From JAYEPK01 sp048569615 (GTDB lineage: Archaea; Thermoplasmatota; Penumbrarchaeia; Penumbrarchaeales; Penumbrarchaeaceae), in contig JBLIRK010000011.1 in assembly GCA_048569615.1 (NCBI GenBank), positions 1 to 64,000 of the forward strand: DNA of 64,000 nucleotides, read 5' to 3'. Shown in pieces: positions 9,501-17,620 of the stretch. The first letter of the stretch is position 1; each line of letters starts with the position of its first letter. Under the pieces are notes generated by a model, which was not told where the DNA came from, did not search any database, and saw only the letters and a program-made list of their open reading frames with translations. Position numbers and translations under genes: made by a program.

Positions 9501-10460
9501 CGGGATATCGGATACGGCGGCAAATGGGTGAGCCTGCTTGTCAGGGACGACGACGATGAGATCAATGTGACGCAAAGCCTCGGTGTGAAGAGCCTGCCAC
9601 CCAGAGCTGACCTGTCGGTAGGTCAGAGAACGGTCCTCGAGGATGAGACGGTCATGTTCGATGCAGGCGATTCAACGGATACCGTCAGCGATGTTGACAC
9701 ACTGGAGTTCACCTGGAAGATCGACGGGATCGAGGTCCCGGGGAACGCTGTCATGAGGCATACATTCCATTATTCGGGAATGTACAGGATCGATCTGAGG
9801 GTGGAGGACAACGACGGCGGAGGGGATGAGGAATCGGTCATGATAACCGTCACCAACCAGGCGCCGACACTGGAGGTCACCATACACGATGAGGTCATCG
9901 CCGGGGAGCTCTTCGATATCGATGCCACGGAAACCTTCGATACCCCATCGGACCTGAGGAACCTCACGTTCACTTACGAATTCGATGATGATTCCGATCC
10001 CTTGGAAACCGGCCTGAACCTCGTCAACCATACCTACGGCAAACCGGGAACGTACACAATCGTCGTAAGGGTGAGCGACGGGGACGAGAGCGCGACCTTC
10101 GAGCACGAGGTCAGCGTCCTGGCAAAGGAGCAGCCGGGTAAGGAGAAATCAAACGGTGCCGTATGGGTCATTCTTGCCATGGTCCTTGTCCTCATTCTCC
10201 TCGGTTTCGGAGCCGCCACAGCCTACGTTCTGATCTCCAGAAAGCAGCAGGCCGACCAGGCACGGCTGGGACCTCCCGTCCCGCCCCCCTACCTTCAGCA
10301 GCAACAGTTCAGGGGGCAGTTTCCCCAGGCAAGACCCAGGCCTCTGCCTCAGGCAGGACCGGTGCAGCTGATCCCTCGCCCCACCGGACCTTCAAGCCTG
10401 CCTCCTGCTCCTTCGGGTCATCACCACGGCGCCGATCACGCCCAGGACAACAAGCAGTAG
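6507..10460 (+). CDS. Giant surface protein with FG-GAP repeats, UnbV/ASPIC domain, PKD-like domains and C-terminal anchor
   Basis: The protein has 1317 residues. It has a signal peptide (MLPKTFLTLMVAVLMGFSS), then about seven FG-GAP/VCBS blades each marked by a DxNxDGxxD calcium loop (DYNNDGDLDLL, DYNGDGYLDF, DNDRDMDIW and others, residues about 65-455). An ASPIC/UnbV-type domain follows (NHWLELELRGAGGNRQSS through IYWPSGRIQKY). After that come about seven PKD/Ig-like beta domains with repeated DDDG turns. One helix (VWVILAMVLVLILLGFGAA) anchors the end, followed by a cytoplasmic tail rich in Pro and Gln. It is probably an S-layer-associated adhesin or scaffold. The 3' end overlaps the convergent acidic-protein gene by 69 bp. 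No enzymatic motif was seen. Confidence 0.85.
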   Translation: MLPKTFLTLMVAVLMGFSSIISLEAGSSQGIGVPDGAIPTRAPGFTNVSISAGLAGYRGDNLAWGDYNNDGDLDLLVRGPSSNYLFKNNGPPNWDFTDVSNDTGVNVSRGYSQWADYNGDGYLDFYTAGDDDHLFRNNGPPNWDFTDMTQQAGNPSDGLPSEGIGWGDYNRDGFPDIFTVGWRKPGDLQWPYPGEMDRLYRNNGDGTFTDVSLAVGLNPRETSYAGMGMAWCDPNEDGWPDIYVCNYHLTPNQLWINQRDGTFIDMAPEYNLTGKATVYQGTTYYGHCNGAGWADFDNDRDMDIWVSHLAHKDDERSGMNRGYYCADSQLFENSGPPYLEFNDIRIRAGIPITPSGTVVQDPDSGDLMWKDEDYFGVAWGDCDNDGDLDLWVPQVKTYSFWDHSFLWENDGDRTFTDSTDSSGLKVWSNTGGTWVDYDNDGDLDFCTEGTYPFRGPRELHLFRNPGNSNHWLELELRGAGGNRQSSTDAIGAKAVLQSGSTTLTRYVGGDCGGHGFQQPLRLHFGLGSRTSIDSIFIYWPSGRIQKYDDPPIDGLLTINEPETSYLDLSSNGFEFEVIEDETASISTSHTGPGISSRYWDLDNDRDFETMVPSPDQDITYYGQGKHWLRYRVKDVNGYFWDLEPISINVTNIPPGISLPETLDLVEEEAYTLDLEPFDTPSDLANLTIEWRIDPGGSWIRGEGVREISFEDMGQYTVSARATDDDGEQAERSVSIEVENRMPEVQLETEQTEIREDEVCELRATASDSSLDMENMKYRFYSGDGRSTGWIDENSTYFLYQKNGTFRAAVEVKDRHGEIASDMLYVTVQNMLPVVMFRDIDNETEEDTEVVFQVVGYDSNSDNDGLKYRMDFDDGLGWTQWKDLIMSEHQIPGFSLWETYMEVRHTFTSSGMHMVKLQVKDDDEAVTEKTFGMLVMNVLPTAEIRLPDQPLLYEDVSFVLTAEISDTISDEDALEHKWVFSDGTETEWSEEEPYVEHVFRDIGYGGKWVSLLVRDDDDEINVTQSLGVKSLPPRADLSVGQRTVLEDETVMFDAGDSTDTVSDVDTLEFTWKIDGIEVPGNAVMRHTFHYSGMYRIDLRVEDNDGGGDEESVMITVTNQAPTLEVTIHDEVIAGELFDIDATETFDTPSDLRNLTFTYEFDDDSDPLETGLNLVNHTYGKPGTYTIVVRVSDGDESATFEHEVSVLAKEQPGKEKSNGAVWVILAMVLVLILLGFGAATAYVLISRKQQADQARLGPPVPPPYLQQQQFRGQFPQARPRPLPQAGPVQLIPRPTGPSSLPPAPSGHHHGADHAQDNKQ

Positions 10461-12164
10461 CAGACCGACCACCACAAGGACAGTGACCACACCGATCGAT
10501 CCTCCGAAGCTCGTGACCTCGTCGTCATCATCGGCTGTCAGCTTCCCGGCCTTGACAAGGTCGAAGGATACTATGGTCCCGTCATCGGTCTCGGCCATCT
10601 CCATGATCTCCTCGGGCCCAAGCTCCACCATCCTTCCCGAGCTGTCAAGATAGTTAGACATGTTCGAGGGCTCAATGCTTCCGGTGTCGACATTCCAACC
10701 ATCAGGGAATATCATCCTGAAGGTCATGGGGAGGTAGACCTCCTCATCATATTCGTAATACTCGTCATCCTCCTCGTAGCTCTCCCAATCCTCCTCGTCG
10801 TAGTATTCGTCTATGAGTGCAACCGCATGGGTATTGCTCCTGCCCAGGGAGAATTCAATGGTGATCACTTCCGTGACGATGATGTCCTCATCGCTGTCCA
10901 CCGGACCTACGATACCTTCATGATCGTATCCCACTGACTCCACACCCACCTGCCCGTCTATGGTCATGGAAAGGCTATCGGTAAACCCGAAGACGAAGGA
11001 TTCGTCGGGATTAGCCATCACATCAGCAAATTCCTGCTCAGTAACCTCATCATCGCTGTCCAGGTCGAGCATCATCCTCATAGCTTCGGCGTAGCTCCCC
11101 GCCTTGACGGTCGTGACGCTCCTGATCTCAACCATGTCTATCTCCAGGAATTCCACCTCGAGCAGTATCTCCATGTCCTCAAAACCTATCTCGTCATCAA
11201 TATAATCCCACGGATCGTTTGAAGCATAATCAGTGTATGTTATCTGGCTCTCAAAATCGGATTCATATGCGTCAGCGTAGATGTAATCATATTCCTCGAT
11301 CCTGCTACCGTCGAACAGGAATGTTATGGTCGAACCGGAGGCCGATACCGATTCGTAATCAATGTGGCCGCCGCTGTACATTATCGAACCTTCTCCGTTG
11401 CAGTAGGATCCATATTCCTCATATCCGAGGGAAACGGAGTACTGCACCGTTTCGTCGTCGGCGATGTCCCCGAGCACCTCAAGGGTCACGATATGGTCAC
11501 CGCCTTCCACTGAAAGGGATACCTCAACGATATCTATTTGGGGCATGTCGTCCACCTCGTACTCCTCCTGGGTCATCATGACCACATCCCCGCTCTCATC
11601 CTGCAGCTCCCTGTCGAAATCCCCGGATGAACCTTGTCTGGTACCGGTATATTCCCAGGGAGGATACTCTTCGAAGAGCTCATCCGTGCAGGTGAAAAAT
11701 TCCGATTCCGGGTCCGCCATCCCGAAGTCCATGTAAACCGTGTTGGCATAGAGGTTGAAGGTTTCTGGGTCCAGTTCTGCTTTGGGTATCGTCGCGGTTA
11801 TCGTATTATCCTCAACATCCGTCTGAATGCCCGGGGCTGGACCTCCGGAAGATACATCGAACTCTCCATCGTAATACATGATGGACACCTCACCCGCGCT
11901 GAAGGTGTACATGTAGCCTTCCTCATCGGAAACATCTCCCTTCAATGTCAATGTGACCAGGACGTTTGCTATCTTCTCTTCGCTTGTCAACGACAGTATG
12001 TCTATTTCATCGAAACCTGATACTTCTTCCTCGACCATCTCCATGGCCGTGACATCTTCTATGTCATCCTCGATCACCAGGTCATCCTCGGCGCGGACCG
12101 AGACAGTAAATAGTGCAAGAACGGCCAATAGGACCGACAGCAATGTTATCATCGATCTCCTCAT
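10392..12164 (-). CDS. Secreted acidic, C-terminally anchored protein with an EF-hand-like loop
   Basis: The protein has 590 residues, with a signal peptide (MRRSMITLLSVLLAVLALFTVSVRAE), a very Asp/Glu/Tyr-rich exterior, and one C-terminal helix (FGGSIGVVTVLVVVGLLLLVVL...) with a basic stop-transfer tail (RRSRRQA). Two similar beta-rich halves are visible: each has a strand beginning I(D/V)I with a segment VTLTLKGDVSDEE or VTLEVLGDIADDE. DLDSDDEVTEQEF matches an EF-hand calcium loop with acids at positions 1, 3, 5 and 12. It is not recognised as a known family. It may be a calcium-dependent surface-layer component. It is followed, convergently and with overlap, by the FG-GAP gene. Confidence 0.8.
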   Translation of the reverse strand: MRRSMITLLSVLLAVLALFTVSVRAEDDLVIEDDIEDVTAMEMVEEEVSGFDEIDILSLTSEEKIANVLVTLTLKGDVSDEEGYMYTFSAGEVSIMYYDGEFDVSSGGPAPGIQTDVEDNTITATIPKAELDPETFNLYANTVYMDFGMADPESEFFTCTDELFEEYPPWEYTGTRQGSSGDFDRELQDESGDVVMMTQEEYEVDDMPQIDIVEVSLSVEGGDHIVTLEVLGDIADDETVQYSVSLGYEEYGSYCNGEGSIMYSGGHIDYESVSASGSTITFLFDGSRIEEYDYIYADAYESDFESQITYTDYASNDPWDYIDDEIGFEDMEILLEVEFLEIDMVEIRSVTTVKAGSYAEAMRMMLDLDSDDEVTEQEFADVMANPDESFVFGFTDSLSMTIDGQVGVESVGYDHEGIVGPVDSDEDIIVTEVITIEFSLGRSNTHAVALIDEYYDEEDWESYEEDDEYYEYDEEVYLPMTFRMIFPDGWNVDTGSIEPSNMSNYLDSSGRMVELGPEEIMEMAETDDGTIVSFDLVKAGKLTADDDDEVTSFGGSIGVVTVLVVVGLLLLVVLGVIGAVVMTRRSRRQA

Positions 12165-12318
12165 GTTTCTCCCTCCTCCGGGAGTGAAAAGACATCCCCC
12201 GGGTATTTATATCAACTTTCTGGGACCCTTTTTATACCGCTCCTTTCCCCTGTCAAAAAAATGTTCCAAACTGGACTTATATGCTCAGGTCCATATACAC
12301 ATTGCAGGAGTGACCGTC

Positions 12319-12405
12319 ATGGAACGAGAGGAGAGCGGCACCTGGAAATACTGGCTGATGATGGCCATCAGCGTGATAATTGTCATCGCACTGGTCCTCC
12401 TCTGA
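12319..12405 (+). CDS. 28-residue single-helix membrane peptide
   Basis: The ORF starts with ATG, encodes 28 residues and ends in TGA. A charged N-terminus (MEREESGTWKYW) is followed by a hydrophobic helix (LMMAISVIIVIALVLL) that reaches the C-terminus. AGGAGTGA lies about eight bases before the ATG, a convincing ribosome binding site. A TATA-like TTTTTATACC (12227-12236) is further upstream. It has no recognised family, and short hydrophobic ORFs can arise by chance. The good ribosome binding site and the clean one-helix layout support a real gene. It lies between the acidic surface protein and nop5. Confidence 0.5.
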   Translation: MEREESGTWKYWLMMAISVIIVIALVLL

Positions 12406-12444
12406 TGAAGCTAGGCCATTTTTCCCCCGCGAAAAACCCCACTG

Positions 12445-12478
12445 GAGGGACGGCCGTCCATTACGGCGGTCGTCCCTC
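12445..12478 (+). terminator. Long GC-rich hairpin between the small peptide gene and nop5
   Basis: GAGGGACG (12445-12452) pairs with CGTCCCTC (12471-12478). Inside it GCCGT (453-457) pairs with ACGGC (463-467) around the loop CCATT. That is 13 base pairs with one three-base bulge. There is no clear T-run after it, so it could be an attenuating or stabilising structure, not a terminator. It precedes the nop5 TATA-like box (TTTTATAT near 12508). Confidence 0.5.
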
Positions 12479-12547
12479 GATACATTCTCGCATCCCCGTT
12501 ATGGTCATTTTATATCCCTTGTAGGCAATCCGGGGTCGGTGGTCCCC

Positions 12548-13702
12548 ATGGTGCTCATGCATACCGTCTGGTTCGGTACCTTCATCCTCCATGAAAGGAG
12601 CGGGAGGTGGGAGATAGTCAAGCTATCGAAGTCACCAAGCGATCCCGGCACGATCGCCGAAGACCTGATGTCGATCCGCCAGGGGAAGCTGCTCCATAGA
12701 GAGAAAGAACTAAGAAAGGAATTCGACATTGATCTGGTAACCGAGGAGAGGCTATTGACACTGGGTGGTGCATCCCTGTCGGAGCTCCCCGAATTGAAGC
12801 TTCCCGGACCCGGAGAATATGGTTTCGAAATGACGGCTCTGGTCGAGGCGAACGCCCTGCTTGCCGGTATGGCGCAGGCGGAAAATCTGGGGGATGCCAA
12901 CATACTATCGGCCGTGGGAGCGCTGACAGAGGTGGATGCCTCGCTGAACACAACGGTGGAGAGGCTCAGGGAGTGGTATTCCAAGTACTGGCCCGAGCTG
13001 TCCCCTCTGATCGAGGAGAGGGACATGCTGAGGAGCCTTGCCGTGGTGTGGGAGCCCTCAGCCCTGTCATCCTACATCAAGGAGGAATACCCCGAACTCT
13101 TCAAGAAAATGTCTGAACTGGATGAGCCTAGGGATATAGGGGGTGCCGACCTCTCCGGCGTCTCGCCCCTTGCCTCCCTCGCGCTTCAGAACTGGACCGC
13201 CAGGGAGGGCCTGGAAACCTACATAGAGCAGGAGATGGCAAGGACGGCGCCCAGCCTCTCGACCGTTGCGGGACCCCTGGTAGGGGCGAGATTGATCCAT
13301 TCGGCCGGCGGTATCGAAAGGCTGGTCAAGCTCCCGTCCTCGACAGTACAGGTCCTGGGGGCGGAGAAGATGTTCTTCAAGTTCCTGAAGGAGGGGGGAA
13401 AGCCCCCGAAGCACGGAATACTTTTTCAGCATCCCTGGGTTCATTCACTCCCCTCCCAGAAGAGGGGGAAGATGGCAAGGTCCCTTGCCTCGGCTTCATC
13501 CCTCGCCGCGAGGATGGACCTCTACGGCGGGGGGGATCCCTCCGGAATGAAGATCAAGCTCGAGAAGAGGTACCAGGAGATAAGGGATATGGAAACCGCT
13601 CCCAGGGCAGGAGGGGGAAGGCAGCCTCCGTTCAGGGAAGGGTGGTGGGCCGACAAGGGCGGGGACAGGCGGGGAAGGCGCCGAGGAAGGAGGAAGAGGT
13701 AG
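12548..13702 (+). CDS. nop5: Nop5 (Nop56/58), core protein of C/D box RNA-guided 2'-O-methylation
   Basis: The protein has 384 residues from the ATG at 12548. The long open frame upstream is noncoding: a TATA-like box lies in it. It has an N-terminal domain that binds fibrillarin (HTVWFGTFILHE...), a coiled coil in the middle, and the diagnostic NOP domain (TAPSLSTVAGPLVGARLIHS, then KLPSSTVQVLGAEKMFF, GILFQHPWV and MARSLASASSLAARMDLY). A basic Gly/Arg/Lys-rich tail ends the protein. It assembles guide RNA, L7Ae and fibrillarin for rRNA/tRNA methylation. In many archaea nop5 is next to the fibrillarin gene; here the next gene is hel308, four bases on, so the two are probably cotranscribed. 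Confidence 0.93.
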   Translation: MVLMHTVWFGTFILHERSGRWEIVKLSKSPSDPGTIAEDLMSIRQGKLLHREKELRKEFDIDLVTEERLLTLGGASLSELPELKLPGPGEYGFEMTALVEANALLAGMAQAENLGDANILSAVGALTEVDASLNTTVERLREWYSKYWPELSPLIEERDMLRSLAVVWEPSALSSYIKEEYPELFKKMSELDEPRDIGGADLSGVSPLASLALQNWTAREGLETYIEQEMARTAPSLSTVAGPLVGARLIHSAGGIERLVKLPSSTVQVLGAEKMFFKFLKEGGKPPKHGILFQHPWVHSLPSQKRGKMARSLASASSLAARMDLYGGGDPSGMKIKLEKRYQEIRDMETAPRAGGGRQPPFREGWWADKGGDRRGRRRGRRKR

Positions 13703-13706
13703 AAGG

Positions 13707-15929
13707 ATGGACCGGGACGCGCTCCCTAAAAAAATGCATCCCAGGGTGATGGACGCCTTGGAACTCTGGTCGATCGAAGAGCTCTATCCACCCCAGAAAG
13801 ACTCCTTGGAACCCATAGCCTCCGGTGAGAACCTGGTCATTGCAGTCCCGACAGCCGCGGGCAAATCTTTGATCGCCTACGTCTCGATACTGAACAGGGT
13901 GCTGAGAGGAGGGAAAGCACTTTATGTGGTTCCCCTCCGCGCCCTGGCCTCGGAGAAGTTCCAGGAGCTCTCGGAGCTCGGGAAGCTCGGTGTCAAGGTC
14001 GCACTGTCTTACGGGGATTACGACGAGGAGGACAGGAGGCTCGAGCATTTCGACGTCGTTGTGGCTACCTCGGAGAAGGCCGATTCACTTCTCAGGCACC
14101 GCTCCAAATGGCTAAGAAACCTCAAGGTCATCGTTGCGGACGAGGTCCACCTACTCAACGATACGGGGAGGGGCCCCACCCTTGAGGTCATACTGACAAG
14201 GTTCAAGCAGCTGAATCCCGGGGCACAGCTCATATGCCTGTCTGCCACCATCGGCAATGCCGAGGAGATAGCAAACTGGCTGGGGGCAAGGCTGATCGTC
14301 TCCGATTTCAGGCCCGTGGACCTCAAGGAGGGTGTTTTCCAGGGCTCCGAGGTCACATACGACGACCTTAGCCAAAGGGAGATCAAGGGACGAACAGGGG
14401 ATCAGCTCATGGACGCGGTGCTGGACGGAATCGTTGATTCTACGGACGGCCAGGGGCAGGTGCTGGTCTTCGTCAACACCAGGAGGAGCGCCGAGAGCGC
14501 TGCCAACGAGATGTCGAAGGTCATGTACGGACACCTCGGCGACGAGGACAGGGTCGAGCTGAGACGGCTCTCGAATGCCATCGGAAGGTCCGAATCCCGC
14601 ATCATCAAGAAACTTAAGAGATCGGTGACTGGCGGCGCCGCATTCCACCACGCGGGATTGAACAACGAGCAGAGGGGGCTGATCGAGAAGGCATTCAAGG
14701 AGAGAAAGCTGAAGGCTCTTTATGCAACGCCCACCCTTGCGGCCGGGATCAATCTGCCGGCAAGGAGGGTCATCGTCCGCGATTGGACCAGGTTCGAGGC
14801 ATGGAACCCAAGGGCTCCGATACCGATCCTCGAGATCAAGCAGATGTTCGGCAGGGCGGGAAGGCCAAAATACGATAAGATAGGCGAATCTTGGATAATG
14901 GCCAGGAAGGAGGAGGAGGTGAATCTCCTCCTGGAGCGATACGTCTGGGGGAAGCCCGAGGAGGTGCTGTCGAAACTGGGATCGAGACCGGCCCTCAGGA
15001 TGCATCTGCTATCATCCTTCGCCACCAACTACGTCAGGGACATACCTGAGATGTGGGAGTTCATCAAGTCCACCTTCTATGCATACCAGAACGACACCTG
15101 GAAGATAGAAGCCGACGTCGAGGAATTGCTAGAGTTCCTCGCGGAGGAGGGATTCATAAGAAGGGAAGGGGATTCGGTGGACGCCACGGACCTGGGAAAG
15201 AGGGTGGCAAGGCTCTATATCGACCCGCTTTCAGCAGTGGTTTTAAGGAAGGCTTTAAAGGCGGAGAGGAGGAAGGTGACCCCCTTCTCGATCCTCCATG
15301 CCGTCTGCCACACCCCAGATGTTCCCCCTCTTTTTGTAAGGGGGAGGGATTCGGACCTTGTGGCTCAGTTCATGTACGAGCATGAAGAGGAGCTTCTAAT
15401 AGAAATCCCCGTAGAGCCCGAGGAGTACGAATGGTTCCTTTCATCTGTCAAGACGGCCATGTTCTTCATGGAATGGATAGGGGAGAACAGGGATTCCATC
15501 GAGGCGGGGGAGGAGAGGATAGAGATCCTGTTCAACCTCGGTCCCGGCGATGTAAGGAACAAGGTTGAGACAGCCGTTTGGATCATATACGCCATGAGGG
15601 AGCTTTCAAGGCTCTTCAACACGGGACTTACTAAGGAGATAGACAAGGTATCCCTCAGGGTGGAGCACGGCATCAGGGAGGAGCTTATACCTCTCATTTC
15701 CATAAAGGGGGTGGGGAGGGTTAGGGCCAGGAGGTTCTTTGAGAACAACATAAAAACACCGGACCATGTAAGGAAGGCCACTGTCCAGCAACTGGCCTCC
15801 ATACACGGCATCGGAAGGCAGCTGGCCCTCCAGATCAAGAACGCCGTGGAGGCGGGGGAGAGCTCCTTCGAGGAGGAGAGGGAGGTTGAAAAAGGCCCCT
15901 CGCAGTCCAATCTATTTGACTTTCAATGA
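13707..15929 (+). CDS. hel308: Hel308-type superfamily 2 DNA helicase
   Basis: The protein has 740 residues, typical for archaeal Hel308. It has a Q-motif-like region (ELYPPQKDSL), motif I PTAAGKS (48-54), motif II DEVH (145-148) and motif III SATIGN. Motif IV-VI segments follow (VLVFVNTRRSAE, ATPTLAAGINLPARRVIV, QMFGRAGRP). Then come the winged-helix and ratchet domains and a C-terminal helix-hairpin-helix (LISIKGVGRVRARRFFENN and ASIHGIGRQLALQI). It unwinds the lagging-strand side of stalled forks. The last residues (SQSNLFDFQ) look like a PCNA-binding peptide (Q-x-x-x-F-x-F). The start is an ATG with GAAGG upstream, four bases after nop5. Confidence 0.95.
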   Translation: MDRDALPKKMHPRVMDALELWSIEELYPPQKDSLEPIASGENLVIAVPTAAGKSLIAYVSILNRVLRGGKALYVVPLRALASEKFQELSELGKLGVKVALSYGDYDEEDRRLEHFDVVVATSEKADSLLRHRSKWLRNLKVIVADEVHLLNDTGRGPTLEVILTRFKQLNPGAQLICLSATIGNAEEIANWLGARLIVSDFRPVDLKEGVFQGSEVTYDDLSQREIKGRTGDQLMDAVLDGIVDSTDGQGQVLVFVNTRRSAESAANEMSKVMYGHLGDEDRVELRRLSNAIGRSESRIIKKLKRSVTGGAAFHHAGLNNEQRGLIEKAFKERKLKALYATPTLAAGINLPARRVIVRDWTRFEAWNPRAPIPILEIKQMFGRAGRPKYDKIGESWIMARKEEEVNLLLERYVWGKPEEVLSKLGSRPALRMHLLSSFATNYVRDIPEMWEFIKSTFYAYQNDTWKIEADVEELLEFLAEEGFIRREGDSVDATDLGKRVARLYIDPLSAVVLRKALKAERRKVTPFSILHAVCHTPDVPPLFVRGRDSDLVAQFMYEHEEELLIEIPVEPEEYEWFLSSVKTAMFFMEWIGENRDSIEAGEERIEILFNLGPGDVRNKVETAVWIIYAMRELSRLFNTGLTKEIDKVSLRVEHGIREELIPLISIKGVGRVRARRFFENNIKTPDHVRKATVQQLASIHGIGRQLALQIKNAVEAGESSFEEEREVEKGPSQSNLFDFQ

Positions 15930-15977
15930 ACAAGGATGCGGCGTGACCTTAAATTATAGGGAAGCTATAGGGCCCCG

Positions 15978-17021
15978 ATGGAGATGAAGAGGCTGGCGAG
16001 GCTCGCCAGGGGAATCATCATATTCTTCCTTCCGGTCTTCACGGTGATACTGGCAGCCAGCACTCTGGCCTTCTTCGCAACCTTCTCCGCCACCCAGGTT
16101 GAGGCTTCCGTGTTTACGACCGAAGAAGGAGCGGGTACAGCGGAGCAGGCCTCCGCGGGGATCGGCAATGTTCTGCTGTTCCTCATCCCCGCCATCATAG
16201 GGAGCTTCGGCATCCTGGCGATCATCAAGATGGGGAAGAAGGGGATGCTGAAGAAGATCTTCAGGGGAGCGCTCTCGTTTGCTGGCGGGGTCATTTTGGC
16301 CTTCTTCCTGTTCAAGTACAACGAGATCTTCTACGAGAGGGTGTGGTTCGCCCTCTACGTCACATGGCCCGTGGAGTTCGTCATGTACACCATACCGGAC
16401 CTCTATGCCTGGGGGCCGTTCCTCTCGTTCATAATTGGAGGCCTTCTCTTCGGGTATTTCACTACCTCCATGATACTTTCCAGGGGCTTCACCAGGAAGG
16501 AGAGGAATTATGCATTGATCTGCATCTCGGCGCTTATGGGAGCCTTCATGGCGGTGATCCTCTCCACCATAACCGTTCTGCTCCTGCTCATCGGCCTTGC
16601 CATCTGGGACATCTATGCCGTGTTCAAGGGTCCCATCAAGGAGATGGTGGAGCTGGATGCCAGAGGGCAGCTACTGGTGAGCTTGGACCCTCTGGGTGAT
16701 GATTCCAACGATTTCCCCTTCGATCACTTGACCTACGATGCGGGTGCTTGGCAGCTGGGGATAGGGGACCTAGTTTTCTATTCAGTTCTCGGGGCGCATT
16801 CCATCTATTATGCGGCCGATTACATCAGGACAGAGGGCTGGTGGATGCTCCCCTTCTTCTTCTTACCTGTGCTAATTGCAATCCTGGCAGGGTTTGCCTA
16901 TACGATCTACAGATTGACCAGGGCGAAGGGGAACAGCATACTTCCCGGTTTGCCGATCCCCATGTTCCTGGGTGTGGGGATTTTCGTAGTGATGATGCTG
17001 ATAGCAAGGTTCGCTTTCTGA
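15978..17021 (+). CDS. Presenilin/signal-peptide-peptidase-like membrane protein, divergent
   Basis: The protein has 347 residues with about nine hydrophobic segments. Three motifs in the right order suggest an A22-type intramembrane aspartyl protease: Asp211 in AIWDIYAVFKGP (family: YD), Asp264 in GIGDLVFYSVLG (family: GxGD), and GLPIP (324-328; family: PAL-like). The first motif has Trp where most homologues have Tyr. A loop of about 30 residues (DARGQLLVSLDPLGDD...) separates the first two motifs. Substrates are unknown; such enzymes clip single-span membrane proteins and signal peptides. TTAAATTATA lies about 27 bases before the ATG, pointing to a leaderless transcript. A second, better-conserved relative is at 34774-36738. 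Confidence 0.7.
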   Translation: MEMKRLARLARGIIIFFLPVFTVILAASTLAFFATFSATQVEASVFTTEEGAGTAEQASAGIGNVLLFLIPAIIGSFGILAIIKMGKKGMLKKIFRGALSFAGGVILAFFLFKYNEIFYERVWFALYVTWPVEFVMYTIPDLYAWGPFLSFIIGGLLFGYFTTSMILSRGFTRKERNYALICISALMGAFMAVILSTITVLLLLIGLAIWDIYAVFKGPIKEMVELDARGQLLVSLDPLGDDSNDFPFDHLTYDAGAWQLGIGDLVFYSVLGAHSIYYAADYIRTEGWWMLPFFFLPVLIAILAGFAYTIYRLTRAKGNSILPGLPIPMFLGVGIFVVMMLIARFAF

Positions 17022-17026
17022 ATAAT

Positions 17027-17046
17027 AGCTCTTCTTACCAAGAGCT
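17027..17046 (+). terminator. Hairpin after the presenilin-like gene
   Basis: AGCTCTT (17027-17033) and AAGAGCT (17040-17046) form a perfect 7-bp stem around CTTACC, six bases after the stop codon. A pyrimidine-rich stretch (CCTTTCCCTTGATCTTCTC) follows. It is likely a transcription end and also marks the start of the AT-rich island. Confidence 0.5.
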
Positions 17047-17259
17047 GCGATTGCCTTTCCCTTGATCTTCTCACATTTCAATTCTTGGTATCCAAATCAA
17101 GGCTCATTTTTTCCTCTATGCCAGGGGTGCGATTAGGACTGATTCTTTTACGTTTTGTGGGGGAAAACGGAAACGATCCCCCATGTTTGCATAAAAACCC
17201 TTGAGAATTTTAAAAAATGTATCGAAAAACCTTGCCATTTTCGGGGGGAAATGGGTTTT
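17047..17259. other. Noncoding left edge of the AT-rich island
   Basis: Base composition drops sharply in G+C here. Two small inverted repeats are visible: TGGGGGA/TCCCCCA (17158-17164 and 17177-17183) and CCATTT/AAATGG (17235-17240 and 17249-17254). A 67-codon plus-strand frame begins at 17155 but overlaps the better-supported minus-strand gene and has no ribosome binding site, so I do not call it. Confidence 0.4.
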
Positions 17260-17541
17260 CTAGCCTTTGAAGTAAGCAATAATAACCTCAACATTGATTG
17301 TTTCAACATCTTTGAAAAATGGAATGAACTGATCAGGAATCGGGTAAATGGGAACTCCTGATTTGATCATTATTCCACTATTTTGATACATAAAGGCATC
17401 CGTTTCCATATTCACATATATGTTCATAAAAAAAAATGGTTTTAATTCGGGTCTTGTAATACCCTGAAGTGTCAAAACATTATTATCGAAATCAAGACCC
17501 ACTGTCATTTCTTCTTTAATTCGAACAGTTTTAAATTTCAT
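17260..17541 (-). CDS. Small protein of unknown function (93 residues)
   Basis: The product has 93 residues with no signal peptide or membrane helix; alternating hydrophobics suggest a compact beta-rich fold. The start ATG at 17541 has an excellent ribosome binding site (GGAGGG eight bases upstream), the main reason to accept the gene. The protein opens with MKFKTVRIKEEMTVGLDF and contains an aromatic PFFFMNIYVNME segment. I do not recognise the family. Its base composition is much more AT-rich than the helicase and protease genes to the left, as in the rest of the island. Confidence 0.65.
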   Translation of the reverse strand: MKFKTVRIKEEMTVGLDFDNNVLTLQGITRPELKPFFFMNIYVNMETDAFMYQNSGIMIKSGVPIYPIPDQFIPFFKDVETINVEVIIAYFKG

Positions 17542-17620
17542 GAATCATCCCTCCTGTTTGAACATGCAATATCCAGGTTAATTGATTTCCTACTGCGGGA
17601 AACTGTATTGTAACCATATA

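Noticed and set aside
17155..17361. 67-codon plus-strand frame
   Set aside because: No ribosome binding site, and it overlaps the minus-strand gene that has a strong one.
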